Part shown: in pieces, positions 1 to 7,780 of the stretch | How positions within the stretch are numbered: position 1 is the stretch's first letter | How the letters are laid out: every line of letters begins with the position of its first letter | Assembly: GCA_015163925.1 (NCBI GenBank) | Contig: JAAOIF010000031.1 | Coordinates: 1-8,949, forward strand | Origin: Candidatus Thioglobus sp. | Lineage (GTDB): Bacteria; Pseudomonadota; Gammaproteobacteria; PS1; Pseudothioglobaceae | Direction of reading: 5' to 3' | DNA length: 8,949 nt | Made by a program: the position numbers and the translations under genes | The notes under the pieces: generated by a model | The model's input: only the letters and a program-made list of their open reading frames with translations | The model's database searches: none | What the model was told of the DNA's origin: nothing

Positions 1-491
1 AAAGGGGCTGAAATATCCACTTCCGGAGCTGCCACTTTTTCAATAATAGTTTCAAACATCGGGGTCATATCGCCAGGGAAGCTATTATTTTGTTTATCAG
101 CATAAAAATTACAACAATATTGTTCAACATAATAAGAAAATATAAAATCCATCGGGCTTCTCAAAGACACTAAAAGCTTGATTTCACAGTCATCAAAAAT
201 AGTTTTTAGCTTGCAAAAAACATCTGCTGAATTATAATTTACTGAATGACTAAAATTTTCATTACTCAAAACATTTAGCTTATTTGTTGTTAATAATTTG
301 TTGGTTTCTAATTTCAAATCGTCTATATTTTTTGAACTATAAAGAATATTATTTGCCGATTTTCTGCTTAAAAAATTAATTTTACCGGCTTGGTCTAATT
401 GGAAAAAAACATTATGTTGCAAAGTAGTTGATGCAGTTTTGGGCAAACCGATATGCAATAATAATTGATATTTTTTAGTTTTATTTGGCAT
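1..491 (-). CDS. PAPS-dependent sulfotransferase, N-terminal 163 residues (runs off left edge)
   Basis: I translated this frame by hand; it is open from the ATG at 489-491 to the window edge, giving 163 codons without a stop. Residues 12-25 ([14 protein letters not shown]) match the 5'-phosphosulfate-binding loop of PAPS-dependent sulfotransferases, usually written PKTGTTTLQ. Residues 111-121 fit the 3'-phosphate-binding motif, with R111, P113, S119 and Y121 in the RxPxxxxxSxY pattern. Family knowledge: such enzymes move a sulfuryl group from PAPS to a hydroxyl or amine on a carbohydrate, lipid or other acceptor. There is no signal peptide, so a cytoplasmic or membrane-face location is inferred. 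The start overlaps the cysC stop by 11 bases and lacks a clear Shine-Dalgarno, which points to translational coupling with the PAPS-making enzyme. The acceptor and the C-terminal half cannot be seen. The enzyme class is fairly certain; the substrate is unknown. Confidence 0.85.
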   Translation of the reverse strand, partial: MPNKTKKYQLLLHIGLPKTASTTLQHNVFFQLDQAGKINFLSRKSANNILYSSKNIDDLKLETNKLLTTNKLNVLSNENFSHSVNYNSADVFCKLKTIFDDCEIKLLVSLRSPMDFIFSYYVEQYCCNFYADKQNNSFPGDMTPMFETIIEKVAAPEVDISAP

Positions 492-1083
492 CAAAAATAT
501 TTTTATTTTGCAAGAATTTTATGATTTTTAAGACAGAATTATCCAAATCTTCAAGCTCAGTATTTATGATTAATTCTGGATTAACTGGGATTTCATAAGG
601 GGAATTTATGCCAGTGTAATTTTTAATTTCACCGGCTCGGGCTTTTTTATACAGCCCTTTTGTATCTCTTTTTTCACATATTTCCAAGCTGGCTTTGCAA
701 TAAATTTCTATAAAATCAGCATCTGCAAATAAGCCACGAGCCATATTTCTATGGGCTTCTAATGGGCTGATAAATGCCGTCATTACAATGATTCCTGCCT
801 CTAACATTATTTTTGCCACGGCGCTAATTCGGCGAATATTTTCTGTTCTGTCAGCAGCACTAAAACCCAAATCAGCCGATAATCCATAGCGCACATTATC
901 GCCATCTAAGACAAAAGTTGCGCCTCCCAGCTGATGTATTTTTGCTTCTAACGAGTGAGCCAGAGTAGATTTTCCTGAGCCTGAAAGCCCGGTAAACCAA
1001 AGCACCACTGACTTATGCCCATTCAGCTGATTACGCCTATCGCGAGTTACAAACGCATTATGATGAATTATATTTTTAGGCAT
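481..1083 (-). CDS. cysC: Adenylyl-sulfate kinase (APS kinase)
   Basis: The product phosphorylates adenosine 5'-phosphosulfate (APS) with ATP to give PAPS, the activated sulfate donor (EC 2.7.1.25), in the cytoplasm. At 200 residues it has the usual length for a stand-alone CysC. Visible motifs are the P-loop GLSGSGKST at residues 32-40, the DGDNVR nucleotide/APS-binding segment at 60-65, FISP at 104-107 (S106 aligns with the family's phosphorylatable serine), and the [17 protein letters not shown] signature at about 142-158. It is not fused to CysN or ATP sulfurylase, and no cysD, cysN or sat lies in the window, so APS must come from elsewhere in the genome. The ATG lies 3 bases after the lon stop; a GGAAAAG stretch in the end of lon is a plausible weak ribosome binding site. 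The downstream overlapping sulfotransferase indicates that PAPS here serves sulfation rather than only assimilation; that last point is inference. Confidence 0.95.
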   Translation of the reverse strand: MPKNIIHHNAFVTRDRRNQLNGHKSVVLWFTGLSGSGKSTLAHSLEAKIHQLGGATFVLDGDNVRYGLSADLGFSAADRTENIRRISAVAKIMLEAGIIVMTAFISPLEAHRNMARGLFADADFIEIYCKASLEICEKRDTKGLYKKARAGEIKNYTGINSPYEIPVNPELIINTELEDLDNSVLKIIKFLQNKNIFDAK

Positions 1084-1086
1084 TTG

Positions 1087-3426
1087 CTACTTTTCCAAAG
1101 CAATTTTCAGCACTTCATCAATCCATTTGACTTGAATTATCTCTAATTTAGACTTAATTTTATCCGGCACTTCTGAGAGTTCGCGCTGGTTGTTATCGGG
1201 AATTATCACGGTTTTAATGCCGCCACGCAGTGCTGCCAGCATTTTTTCCTTCAAGCCGCCAATCGGAGTAATCTCGCCACGGAGGGTAATTTCGCCAGTC
1301 ATTGCCACATTCGCTTTGACTTTCCGACCGGTCAGCACCGAAACCAAAGCCGTACACATCGCCACGCCGGCACTCGGTCCGTCCTTCGGAGTAGCGCCAT
1401 CTGGCACATGAATATGGATGTCTAATTTAGTCTGAAAATCATCCGCCAGACCCAACTCTTTAGTCCGGCTGCGCACCACACTCATCGCCGCCTGAATGGA
1501 TTCTTGCATCACATCGCCGAGCTGTCCGGTGTAATTCAGCTTGCCTTTGCCGTTGTAAGCACTTGCCTCAATCGTAAGCAAATCGCCGCCGACAGAGGTC
1601 CAAGCCAAGCCAGTTACTTCGCCAATTTGATTGCTTTCTTCTGCCAAACCGAAGCGATATTTTTTCACGCCCAAGTATTTTTCCAAGCTTATAGCGTAAA
1701 TATGAGCTTTGGTTTTGCGCTTGCCCAGCACCACTTCTTTCACCACTTTTCGGCAAATTGTGCTAATGGTTCTGTTCAAATTCCGCACTCCAGCCTCACG
1801 GGTGTAGTAGCGAATAATATCCAAAATCGCCGCATCTGTAAATCTAATTTCACTACTTTTAACGCCGTTATTTTCCATTGATTTTTTGATTAAATGGCGT
1901 TTGGCAATTTGCAGTTTTTCGTCCTCAGTGTAGCCCGGCAGCTCAATCACTTCCATTCTGTCAAGTAGCGGCTGGAGCAAATCCAGCGAGTTAGCAGTTG
2001 CCACAAACATCACTTGCGAGAGGTCATAATCAACCTCTAAATAATGGTCGTTAAAGGCGTGATTTTGCTCTGGGTCCAGCACTTCAAGCATCGCCGAAGA
2101 GGGGTCGCCGCGATAATCAGAAGCCATTTTTTCAATTTCATCAAGCAAAAATAATGGATTTTTTACTCCAACTTTTTGCATTTTTTGGATAATTGAGCCG
2201 GGCATAGCGCCAATATAAGTCCGCCGATGCCCACGAATTTCCGCCTCATCACGCACGCCGCCGAGTGCCATTCGCACATATTTTCTATTAACCGCACGGG
2301 CAATCGATTCGCCGAGTGAGGTTTTGCCGACACCGGGCGGACCTACAAAACACAAAATATTAGCCTTATTATGAGTTACCCGAGTTTGCACCGCCAGATG
2401 CTCCAAAATCCGCTGCTTGACTTTATCCAAGCCGTAATGGTCGGCGTCTAAAATGGCTTGAGCCTTGGTCAAATCCTTGTTAATTTGGGTTTTTTTGTGC
2501 CAAGGGGCTGAGCATAAATTCTCCAAATAAGTATGAATAATTGAAGCGTCAGAGGAATTTGAAGACATTCTGGAGAGTTTTTTAATCTCACTTTTAGCCT
2601 TAGTTTTCGCCTCTTTTGACATTTTCGCTTGCTCTATATTTTTCTGCAATTCCTTAATTTTATTGTCATCTTCCTCATGCCCTAATTCCTTTTGAATGGA
2701 TTTCATTTGCTCATTCAAATAATAATCTCGCTGGTTGGAATCCATTTGTTTTCGCACCCGAGATTGAATTTTTCGCTCAGTTCCCAGCACATCAATTTCG
2801 CCTTGCAAAACTGTTAATATTTTATTCAGCCGCTCTTTTGCGCTATCGCCATTGAGCAGAGATTGCTTTTCGGCAATTTTCAAATTCAGATTCGCAATAA
2901 TAACATCGCTAAAACGCTCCACATCGTCAATGTCTTGTAGCACTTTAAAAACCTCTTCGGGAATGCGTTTATTGAGTGAAATATAAGTCTCAAAACTATC
3001 CAACGCCAAACGCACCATAGCCTTAGTTTCAACCGCATCAAAGGGTGCTAATTGCAGCTCGCTGACGGCTACTTCAGTGTGATTATCAAGGGTAAAAAAT
3101 TCTTCAATCTTAGCGCGTTTTACCCCTTCAACCAATACTTTTATCGTGCCGTCCGGCAGTTTTAACATTTGCAAAATCGTGGCTAAAGTGCCGACTTGAT
3201 GCAAATCTTTGTTCTCAGGGGCTTCAACTTTATCGTCTTTTTGGGCTACCAGAAAAACATATTTATTAGTCCCCATCGCCGTTGTTATAGCATTTACTGA
3301 GGTTTTCCTGCCGACAAATAACGGCATCACCGTATGCGGAAAAACCACCACATCTCGCAGCGGCAAAAGTGGGACTTTATCGGTAGTGAGGTCAATTAAT
3401 TGAGTGTCTTGTTTTGCCATTAGCAT
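1087..3426 (-). CDS. lon: ATP-dependent Lon protease
   Basis: Lon is a cytoplasmic hexameric AAA+ serine protease (EC 3.4.21.53) that degrades misfolded and selected regulatory proteins. At 779 residues it is close to E. coli Lon (784). The substrate-binding LonN domain occupies about residues 18-215, followed by a charged, coiled-coil-prone stretch (about 220-290). The AAA+ module has Walker A GPPGVGKT at 362-369 and Walker B LFLLDE at 425-430. The C-terminal protease domain has catalytic S685 in KDGPSAG and K728 in GGLKEK, separated by 43 residues exactly as S679/K722 are in E. coli. Two starts compete: the ATG at 3424-3426 sits 4 bases from an AAAGG ribosome site (3431-3435), and an ATG two codons later sits 10 bases from it. 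It follows clpX by 124 bases, with its own likely promoter, and leads directly into cysC. Complete and apparently intact. Confidence 0.98.
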   Translation of the reverse strand: MLMAKQDTQLIDLTTDKVPLLPLRDVVVFPHTVMPLFVGRKTSVNAITTAMGTNKYVFLVAQKDDKVEAPENKDLHQVGTLATILQMLKLPDGTIKVLVEGVKRAKIEEFFTLDNHTEVAVSELQLAPFDAVETKAMVRLALDSFETYISLNKRIPEEVFKVLQDIDDVERFSDVIIANLNLKIAEKQSLLNGDSAKERLNKILTVLQGEIDVLGTERKIQSRVRKQMDSNQRDYYLNEQMKSIQKELGHEEDDNKIKELQKNIEQAKMSKEAKTKAKSEIKKLSRMSSNSSDASIIHTYLENLCSAPWHKKTQINKDLTKAQAILDADHYGLDKVKQRILEHLAVQTRVTHNKANILCFVGPPGVGKTSLGESIARAVNRKYVRMALGGVRDEAEIRGHRRTYIGAMPGSIIQKMQKVGVKNPLFLLDEIEKMASDYRGDPSSAMLEVLDPEQNHAFNDHYLEVDYDLSQVMFVATANSLDLLQPLLDRMEVIELPGYTEDEKLQIAKRHLIKKSMENNGVKSSEIRFTDAAILDIIRYYTREAGVRNLNRTISTICRKVVKEVVLGKRKTKAHIYAISLEKYLGVKKYRFGLAEESNQIGEVTGLAWTSVGGDLLTIEASAYNGKGKLNYTGQLGDVMQESIQAAMSVVRSRTKELGLADDFQTKLDIHIHVPDGATPKDGPSAGVAMCTALVSVLTGRKVKANVAMTGEITLRGEITPIGGLKEKMLAALRGGIKTVIIPDNNQRELSEVPDKIKSKLEIIQVKWIDEVLKIALEK

Positions 3427-3452
3427 TGCGCCTTTTTTGTAATAATTTGTTT

Positions 3453-3481
3453 AAATAGTGTTTAGTGGCGTTGATTTCAAG
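3453..3481 (-). promoter_or_regulatory. Candidate sigma-32 (heat-shock) promoter for lon
   Basis: On the minus strand, CTTGAAA (3475-3481) is followed after 14 bases by CACTATTT (3453-3460). The first element is a perfect match to the sigma-32 -35 consensus. The second keeps most of CCCCATnT (C, C, A, T and final T). Transcription would start near 3446, about 20 bases before the lon ATG and just ahead of the AAAGG ribosome site. Lon is a classic sigma-32 regulon member in E. coli, which supports the reading. If correct, heat shock would also reach cysC and the sulfotransferase, which follow lon with no visible terminator. Confidence 0.5.
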
Positions 3482-3510
3482 TAGCAAATGATGAAAATCA
3501 TCCACTTTTC

Positions 3511-3538
3511 ATAGTATTATTAACTAAAATAATTCCAA
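3511..3538 (-). promoter_or_regulatory. Possible second, sigma-70-type promoter upstream of lon
   Basis: On the minus strand TTGGAA (3533-3538) is separated by 16 bases from TACTAT (3511-3516). Each hexamer matches 4 of 6 consensus positions. In this AT-rich gap such matches occur easily by chance, so this is a weak call. It would give a leader of about 80 bases with the sigma-32 candidate inside it. The rest of the 124-base clpX-lon gap shows no convincing terminator or small gene. Confidence 0.25.
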
Positions 3539-3550
3539 TGAGGCTTACTT

Positions 3551-4831
3551 TTAACTGGCTTTTTTGATTTTTTTGCCATTGCTAATCTGGCGTTTCGGCT
3601 TTGATTTATACATCAGCAGCGGCGATTTTTTCTTCTCAACCACGCCCTTGTCAATCACCACTTCAGCCACATCGCCATATCCCGGCAGCTCAAACATCGT
3701 ATCCAGCAGCAAATCTTCCAAAATACAACGCAAGCCGCGAGCGCCAGTTTTGCGGGTAATGGCAAGTTTTGCAATGGCTGATAACGCCGATTTGCGCACG
3801 CTCAGCTTGACATTTTCCATTAAGAAAATCTGCTGAAACTGTTTAATCACGGCGTTTTTGGGCTTGGTCAAAATCTCAATCAGGGCTGCCTCGTCCAGCT
3901 CAACCAGCGAAGTTTGCACCGGCAGACGACCGACTAATTCCGGAATTAAGCCATATTTAATCAAGTCTTCTGGCTCAATTAAATTGAATAAATCATTCAA
4001 TGTTTTTTCCTGATTTTGCTCTTTAATATTAGCGGCAAAGCCAATGCCCGCTGTGGTTTCAACCCGTCTGCTGATAATTTTATCCAAGCCGTTAAAAGCC
4101 CCGCCGCAAATAAATAAAATCTTGGAAGTATCCACATCAATGGTTTCCTGATTAGGGTGTTTGCGCCCGCCCTGCGGTGGAACTGAGGCAATCGTGCCTT
4201 CAATCAATTTCAACATCGCCTGCTGCACGCCCTCGCCAGAGACATCTCGGGTGATTGAGGGGGAGTCTGAGCGGCGTGAAATTTTATCAATTTCGTCAAT
4301 AAAAATAATTCCGCGCTGCGCCCGCTGAGGGTCAAAATCGCATTTGGAAAGCAAATTTTTAATCACATTTTCCACATCATCGCCCACATATCCAGCCTCA
4401 GTCAAAGTGGTGGCATCGGCAACTGTGAAAGGCACATTGAGCAGCCGAGCCAAAGTTTGAGCCAGCAAAGTTTTGCCAGAACCGGTCGGCCCAATCATCA
4501 AAATATTGGATTTATCCAGCTCAACTTCATTAGCAATATAGTCGTTTTGCAGGCGTTTGTAATGGTTGTAAACCGCCACCGCCAGCACCTTTTTAGCGTG
4601 ATTTTGCCCAATCACATATTCATTCAAAAAGTCAAGTAATTGCTGCGGAGTATAATCCCAATCTTGCTGTGATTTGCTGGCCTCATTAGAGGTTTGCTGA
4701 GTGATTAAATCATAGCAAGATTCGGTGCATTCATCGCAAATCGTAACGCCCGGACCGGCAATTAAACGCCCAACTTTGCTTTTGGATTTGCCGCAAAATG
4801 AGCAATAAATTTCATTTTTAATATCTGCCAT
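3551..4831 (-). CDS. clpX: ATP-dependent Clp protease ATP-binding subunit ClpX
   Basis: ClpX is the hexameric AAA+ unfoldase that recognises tagged substrates and threads them into ClpP. I chose the ATG at 4829-4831 (426 residues; E. coli has 424) because the zinc-binding domain then begins in the family's usual place, with C10, C13, C32 and C35. An upstream in-frame ATG at 4861 would add ten atypical residues and overlap clpP. Numbering from the chosen start, Walker A is GPTGSGKT at 114-121, the GYVG pore loop 147-150, Walker B IIFIDE at about 175-180, the RKH pore loop 223-225, and the ClpP-docking IGF loop 263-265. A GARGLR sensor-2 motif lies near 363-368. The C-terminus is a lysine-rich tail. 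The gene starts 4 bases after the clpP stop, whose TAA forms part of a TAAGG ribosome site. All functional motifs are present. Confidence 0.98.
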   Translation of the reverse strand: MADIKNEIYCSFCGKSKSKVGRLIAGPGVTICDECTESCYDLITQQTSNEASKSQQDWDYTPQQLLDFLNEYVIGQNHAKKVLAVAVYNHYKRLQNDYIANEVELDKSNILMIGPTGSGKTLLAQTLARLLNVPFTVADATTLTEAGYVGDDVENVIKNLLSKCDFDPQRAQRGIIFIDEIDKISRRSDSPSITRDVSGEGVQQAMLKLIEGTIASVPPQGGRKHPNQETIDVDTSKILFICGGAFNGLDKIISRRVETTAGIGFAANIKEQNQEKTLNDLFNLIEPEDLIKYGLIPELVGRLPVQTSLVELDEAALIEILTKPKNAVIKQFQQIFLMENVKLSVRKSALSAIAKLAITRKTGARGLRCILEDLLLDTMFELPGYGDVAEVVIDKGVVEKKKSPLLMYKSKPKRQISNGKKIKKAS

Positions 4832-4835
4832 AGCC

Positions 4836-5432
4836 TTACCGCCGCTTGAAAACTTTATCAATCAGACCGTATTTTTTCGCCTCATCAGCCGACATAAAAT
4901 TATCTCTATCAGTGTCTTTTTGGATGGTTTTAAGGCTCTGACCAGTATGATTTTTGAGGATAAAATTAAGATTTTCTCGGACCTTCAAAATCTCTTTTGT
5001 GTGAATTTCAATATCACTTGCCTGCCCAGAAAATCCGCCAAGTGGCTGGTGAATCATCACTTTTGCATTCGGCAAAGCAGAGCGTTTTTTCTTAGTGCCA
5101 GCGCTCAGTAGTAACGCCCCCATACTTGCCGCCTGACCGATGCAAAGAGTGGAAATATCGGGCTTGATAAATTGCATAGTATCATAAATTGCCAAGCCGG
5201 CTGAGACCGAACCGCCCGGCGAATTGATGTAGAGGTGAATGTCTTTTGCGGAATTTTCCGACTCCAAAAACAACAATTGGGCGACCACCACATTTGCCAT
5301 ATAATCCTCAACCGGACCGACCAAAAACACCACCCGCTCTTTTAACAATCTGGAGTAAATGTCATACGCCCGCTCGCCTCTGGAGGATTGCTCAATTACC
5401 ATCGGCACTTGATTTAGGTTTTTTATATCCAT
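4836..5432 (-). CDS. clpP: ATP-dependent Clp protease proteolytic subunit ClpP
   Basis: ClpP forms the two-ring, 14-subunit serine protease chamber that degrades substrates delivered by ClpX (EC 3.4.21.92). The protein has 198 residues. The catalytic triad is S103 in QAASMGA, H128 in MIHQP and D177 in TDRDNFM; the spacings of 25 and 49 residues equal those in E. coli ClpP (S111, H136, D185). The YINSPGGS oxyanion-hole segment is at 68-75. The N-terminal stretch before the protease fold is short, as expected for a processed propeptide, with a plausible cut near residue 8. The start ATG lies 10 bases after the tig TAG; AGG overlapping that stop is a workable Shine-Dalgarno, followed by a run of eight A that includes the A of the ATG. 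It is the middle gene of tig-clpP-clpX and is presumably cotranscribed with both neighbours. Confidence 0.98.
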   Translation of the reverse strand: MDIKNLNQVPMVIEQSSRGERAYDIYSRLLKERVVFLVGPVEDYMANVVVAQLLFLESENSAKDIHLYINSPGGSVSAGLAIYDTMQFIKPDISTLCIGQAASMGALLLSAGTKKKRSALPNAKVMIHQPLGGFSGQASDIEIHTKEILKVRENLNFILKNHTGQSLKTIQKDTDRDNFMSADEAKKYGLIDKVFKRR

Positions 5433-5442
5433 TTTTTTTCGC

Positions 5443-6735
5443 CTATTTTCCAGTTATTTCATCAAATTTTTTACTCTTAATACTAACTTTTGCCTTGGCT
5501 AAAATCGCCTCTTGCACCATTTTTTCCACCACTAATAATTCAATACTTGAAAGTCTGGAGGCATCTTCGTTGTAATAGTCTATCATTTTCTGCGCCTCAG
5601 CGCCATAATTTTGTGACATTGCTATTAATTTTTCATCAATTTGTGCCTTGCTGGCGGTGAATTTTTGCTCTTTGGCGATTTGTGCAATCAGCAAACCTAA
5701 CATAACTCGGCGTTTTGCCTCAGGGTTAAAAGTTGAAGCCGGCAATTTATTATCCGCCGGCAGGCCTTGCTGCTGCAGCCGTGCGCTCATTTCTTGGAGT
5801 AAATTCTGCGCCTCATTATCAATACTTGCTTGCGGCACAGCAAAATCATTTGCCGCTAATAAGGCTGTAAAAATCGCCTCTTTATTTTGATTAGCAATCC
5901 GCGCGTCAGCCTCAAGGCGCAGCTGTTTTTGCAGATTAGTTTTCAAAGTTTGAATATCTTTTTCGCCAAATTTCTTAGCAAAATCATCATCTAATTTTGG
6001 CACTTTAGGGGCAGAAATCTCATTTACTGTGATGGCAAAATTCACAGCCTTGCCAGCCAATTCTGCCGAATGATAATCCTTTGGAAAATCCAAATCTAAG
6101 CTGAGTTTTTGCTCGGCGGACGCATCCAGCAAACCGTCCTCAAAGCCTTTAATCATAACGCCTTTGCCCAGTACTAATTTAAAATCTTTGGCATCACCGC
6201 CGGCAAATTCCACGCCACTAATTGTGCCTTTAAAATCAACACTAATTTGGTCTCCCAGAACAGATTTTCGCTTCACCGGAGTATATTTTGTTGATTTTTC
6301 AAGCAATTCATTTAAGGTTTTCTCCTCATCAGATGGGCTGATTTCCACCTCAAATTGCTCAATTTTCAGCTTGGAAAAATTAGCCACTTTGACCTCAGGA
6401 TAAATCTCAAAAGCCACAGTGTAAGAAAAATTATCCTTATTATTTGAGTCAATTTTGGTGATTTCTGGACGCTCCGCCGGGGTCACTTTCGCCTGCTGCA
6501 AAGCCTCAACCAAAGTTTCATTCACAATTTCATTCACCGCATCCGAGTTTGCCTTTTCGCCAAATTGCTGCTGCAAAACCGCCAGCGGCACTTTGCCTTT
6601 TCTAAATCCATTAATAGCAACGCTCGGAGACATTTTTTGCAAAATTTTATCCGACTTTTGCTTGAAAGTTTGAGCCGGCAATTCAACGGTCAAAGTCCTT
6701 TTCAGACCGTCTAATTTTGCTAATGAAATTTGCAT
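5443..6735 (-). CDS. tig: Trigger factor, ribosome-associated chaperone and peptidyl-prolyl isomerase
   Basis: Trigger factor binds ribosomal protein L23 at the exit tunnel and shields nascent chains. The protein has 430 residues (E. coli 432). The ribosome-binding signature GFRKGKVP is at 43-50, at exactly the E. coli position. An FKBP-type isomerase domain spans about 160-240, including [10 protein letters not shown] at 161-170 and the IKGFEDGL segment near 195-202. The remaining C-terminal part (about 245-430) is the helical, glutamine- and alanine-rich chaperone arm. Its start lies only 15 bases after the cytochrome c4 stop and has no strong Shine-Dalgarno, so the gene is probably read on a transcript coming from the cytochrome side, or from a promoter within that gene that I could not identify. 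clpP follows after 10 bases. The protein is intact and the assignment is secure. Confidence 0.97.
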   Translation of the reverse strand: MQISLAKLDGLKRTLTVELPAQTFKQKSDKILQKMSPSVAINGFRKGKVPLAVLQQQFGEKANSDAVNEIVNETLVEALQQAKVTPAERPEITKIDSNNKDNFSYTVAFEIYPEVKVANFSKLKIEQFEVEISPSDEEKTLNELLEKSTKYTPVKRKSVLGDQISVDFKGTISGVEFAGGDAKDFKLVLGKGVMIKGFEDGLLDASAEQKLSLDLDFPKDYHSAELAGKAVNFAITVNEISAPKVPKLDDDFAKKFGEKDIQTLKTNLQKQLRLEADARIANQNKEAIFTALLAANDFAVPQASIDNEAQNLLQEMSARLQQQGLPADNKLPASTFNPEAKRRVMLGLLIAQIAKEQKFTASKAQIDEKLIAMSQNYGAEAQKMIDYYNEDASRLSSIELLVVEKMVQEAILAKAKVSIKSKKFDEITGK

Positions 6736-6750
6736 AATCGCTTGAAAAAT

Positions 6751-7401
6751 TTAATGCAAACCAGCAATATATCTCGCCACAGCATTGATTTCCACATTGG
6801 TTAAACTTTTGATAAAGTTAATCATCACCCCCTCAAAATCGTTGGTTCTGCTGGGTTTTGAATCACCAGTTTGCTCATTAATTGAGTGCTGGCGAAAATC
6901 TTTAAGCTGCTTGATAACATAAGCCGAATGCTGTGCGGACAACGCCGGAAAATTCGCCGATGGAATGCCTTTTCCCCGTGGCCCATGGCAAGCAATGCAA
7001 GCGGTAACGCCGTCATTTTTTTTGCCACCACGATAAATACTTTGCCCTAAAACAAAGTCATCACTGCGTTTCACCGGGCTGTTAATCGGCGTTTGCTGTG
7101 CATAATAAGCCGCCAAATTATTCATATCAGCATCGGTCAGAGGCGTTACTATGCCTTTCATGACGGCATCAAAACGATTTCCAGATTTAAAATCCTGCAG
7201 CTGTTTTAACAAATAGCCCTGATTTTGTCCGGCTAATTTTGGAAAATTTGGCACAACAGAATTGCCGCCAACGCCGTGGCAACCGATACAAGTTTGTGCT
7301 TTTGCCTTGCCTTTTGCGACATCGCCAGAGGCAAGAGTTGTGCCAGAAATTGAAAAAATCATTGCAAAAATCATTGCAAAAATAGAGGAAATTTTAGTCA
7401 T
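6751..7401 (-). CDS. Periplasmic diheme cytochrome c4-type protein
   Basis: This is a 216-residue protein with an N-terminal signal peptide (about residues 1-24, cleavage near TTLAS-GD) and two class I cytochrome c domains, as in cytochrome c4. Covalent haem sites are CIGCH (38-42) and CIACH (135-139). Likely axial methionines are M81 and M193, each preceding the family-typical leucine-rich helix ending in AAYY or ARYIAG. Cytochrome c4 carries electrons from the quinol-oxidising complex to terminal oxidases. I chose the ATG at 7399-7401; an ATG at 7441-7443 would start inside the terminator hairpin and add an implausible 14-residue leader. No clear Shine-Dalgarno is visible. The gene follows a small cytochrome c gene and engB is divergent, as around Pseudomonas cc4. 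The signal peptide contains a 12-base tandem repeat. The exact redox partner is inference. Confidence 0.92.
   Translation of the reverse strand: MTKISSIFAMIFAMIFSISGTTLASGDVAKGKAKAQTCIGCHGVGGNSVVPNFPKLAGQNQGYLLKQLQDFKSGNRFDAVMKGIVTPLTDADMNNLAAYYAQQTPINSPVKRSDDFVLGQSIYRGGKKNDGVTACIACHGPRGKGIPSANFPALSAQHSAYVIKQLKDFRQHSINEQTGDSKPSRTNDFEGVMINFIKSLTNVEINAVARYIAGLH
7354..7383. repeat. 12-base tandem repeat (2.5 copies) inside the cytochrome c4 signal peptide
   Basis: The unit AAAAATCATTGC (plus strand) occurs at 7354-7365 and again at 7366-7377 without mismatch, followed by a half unit to 7383. On the coding strand it encodes repeated IFAM in the hydrophobic core. Copy-number change would add or remove four residues without breaking the frame. 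Confidence 0.8.
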
Positions 7402-7420
7402 AATTAGTTTTTTTACAAAG

Positions 7421-7449
7421 TAAAAAAGCCTTTGAAAATACAAAGGCTT
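7421..7449 (-). terminator. Rho-independent terminator after the small cytochrome c gene
   Basis: A perfect 9-bp inverted repeat, AAGCCTTTG (7426-7434) and CAAAGGCTT (7441-7449), encloses a 6-base loop. Read on the minus strand, the stem runs straight into a T-tract (7422-7427 as A on the plus strand). It lies 37 bases beyond the stop of the 95-residue cytochrome gene and 20 bases before the cytochrome c4 start. It should end or reduce transcription from the small cytochrome gene, leaving read-through for the genes beyond. No T-tract follows on the plus strand, so it is one-directional. Confidence 0.75.
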
Positions 7450-7486
7450 GAAGGTTTTAAAATTTTGCGCAAGGCAAAAAAGGTTT

Positions 7487-7774
7487 TTATAATCCAGCTA
7501 AATAATCAGCAATTGCTTGCTCTTTGCCTTTAGCTAATGCCGCTAATGCCGCCATACTGGCATCTTTGCGAGCGCCTGATTGAAAAGCTTTCAGCTGCTT
7601 AACTGTGTAAGCGGCTTTTTGTCCGGCAAGATTTGGCCAGATTGGTGAGGCAGATATTCCAGCAGCCCCGTGGCAACCAGCGCAACCTAATGCCGCATAA
7701 TCTGCTTTACCGTCAGCGATTGCCGCCGAGGCTGTGAGTGTTAATCCAATTACAACTGATGCTATTTTTTTCAT
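7487..7774 (-). CDS. Small periplasmic monoheme cytochrome c (class I, c553/c5-like)
   Basis: The 95-residue product has a typical Sec signal peptide: KK at 2-3, a hydrophobic core to about residue 16, and likely cleavage after ASAAIA at residue 20. One haem-binding CAGCH is at 31-35. M74 is the likely sixth ligand, and the terminal IADYLAGL helix is typical of the family. A PNLAGQ segment (47-52) closely matches the equivalent stretch of the neighbouring c4 protein (PKLAGQ), so the two are related single- and double-domain forms. It is a soluble electron shuttle; its partner is not shown by the sequence. The start is well supported by a strong Shine-Dalgarno. A small cytochrome gene between engB and cc4 is also known in Pseudomonas. 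The terminator just downstream suggests it is expressed more strongly than the genes that follow. Confidence 0.92.
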   Translation of the reverse strand: MKKIASVVIGLTLTASAAIADGKADYAALGCAGCHGAAGISASPIWPNLAGQKAAYTVKQLKAFQSGARKDASMAALAALAKGKEQAIADYLAGL

Positions 7775-7780
7775 TTCTTA

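Noticed and set aside
1504..1881. 125-codon plus-strand frame antisense to lon
   Set aside because: It lies wholly opposite the conserved AAA+ and protease coding sequence, shows no recognisable motif, and is explained by the codon pattern of lon.
3488..3502. Short inverted repeat in the clpX-lon gap, considered as a clpX terminator
   Set aside because: The stem is only 5 bp of mostly A/T and lacks a following T-tract on the minus strand.
4832..4861. Upstream in-frame ATG giving a 436-residue ClpX
   Set aside because: The added ten residues are atypical, overlap the end of clpP, and displace the zinc-finger cysteines from their normal positions.
5246..5575. 109-codon plus-strand frame across the tig-clpP junction
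   Set aside because: It is antisense to two secure genes, rich in proline and serine from reversed common codons, and has no ribosome site or family resemblance.
7402..7443. Upstream in-frame ATG for the cytochrome c4 gene
   Set aside because: It falls inside the terminator hairpin and would put a charged aromatic leader before a normal signal peptide.
7454..7486. Second possible hairpin (TTTTGC/GCAAAA) just after the small cytochrome stop
   Set aside because: The stem is short and A/T-dominated, and the much better 9-bp hairpin next to it explains termination.
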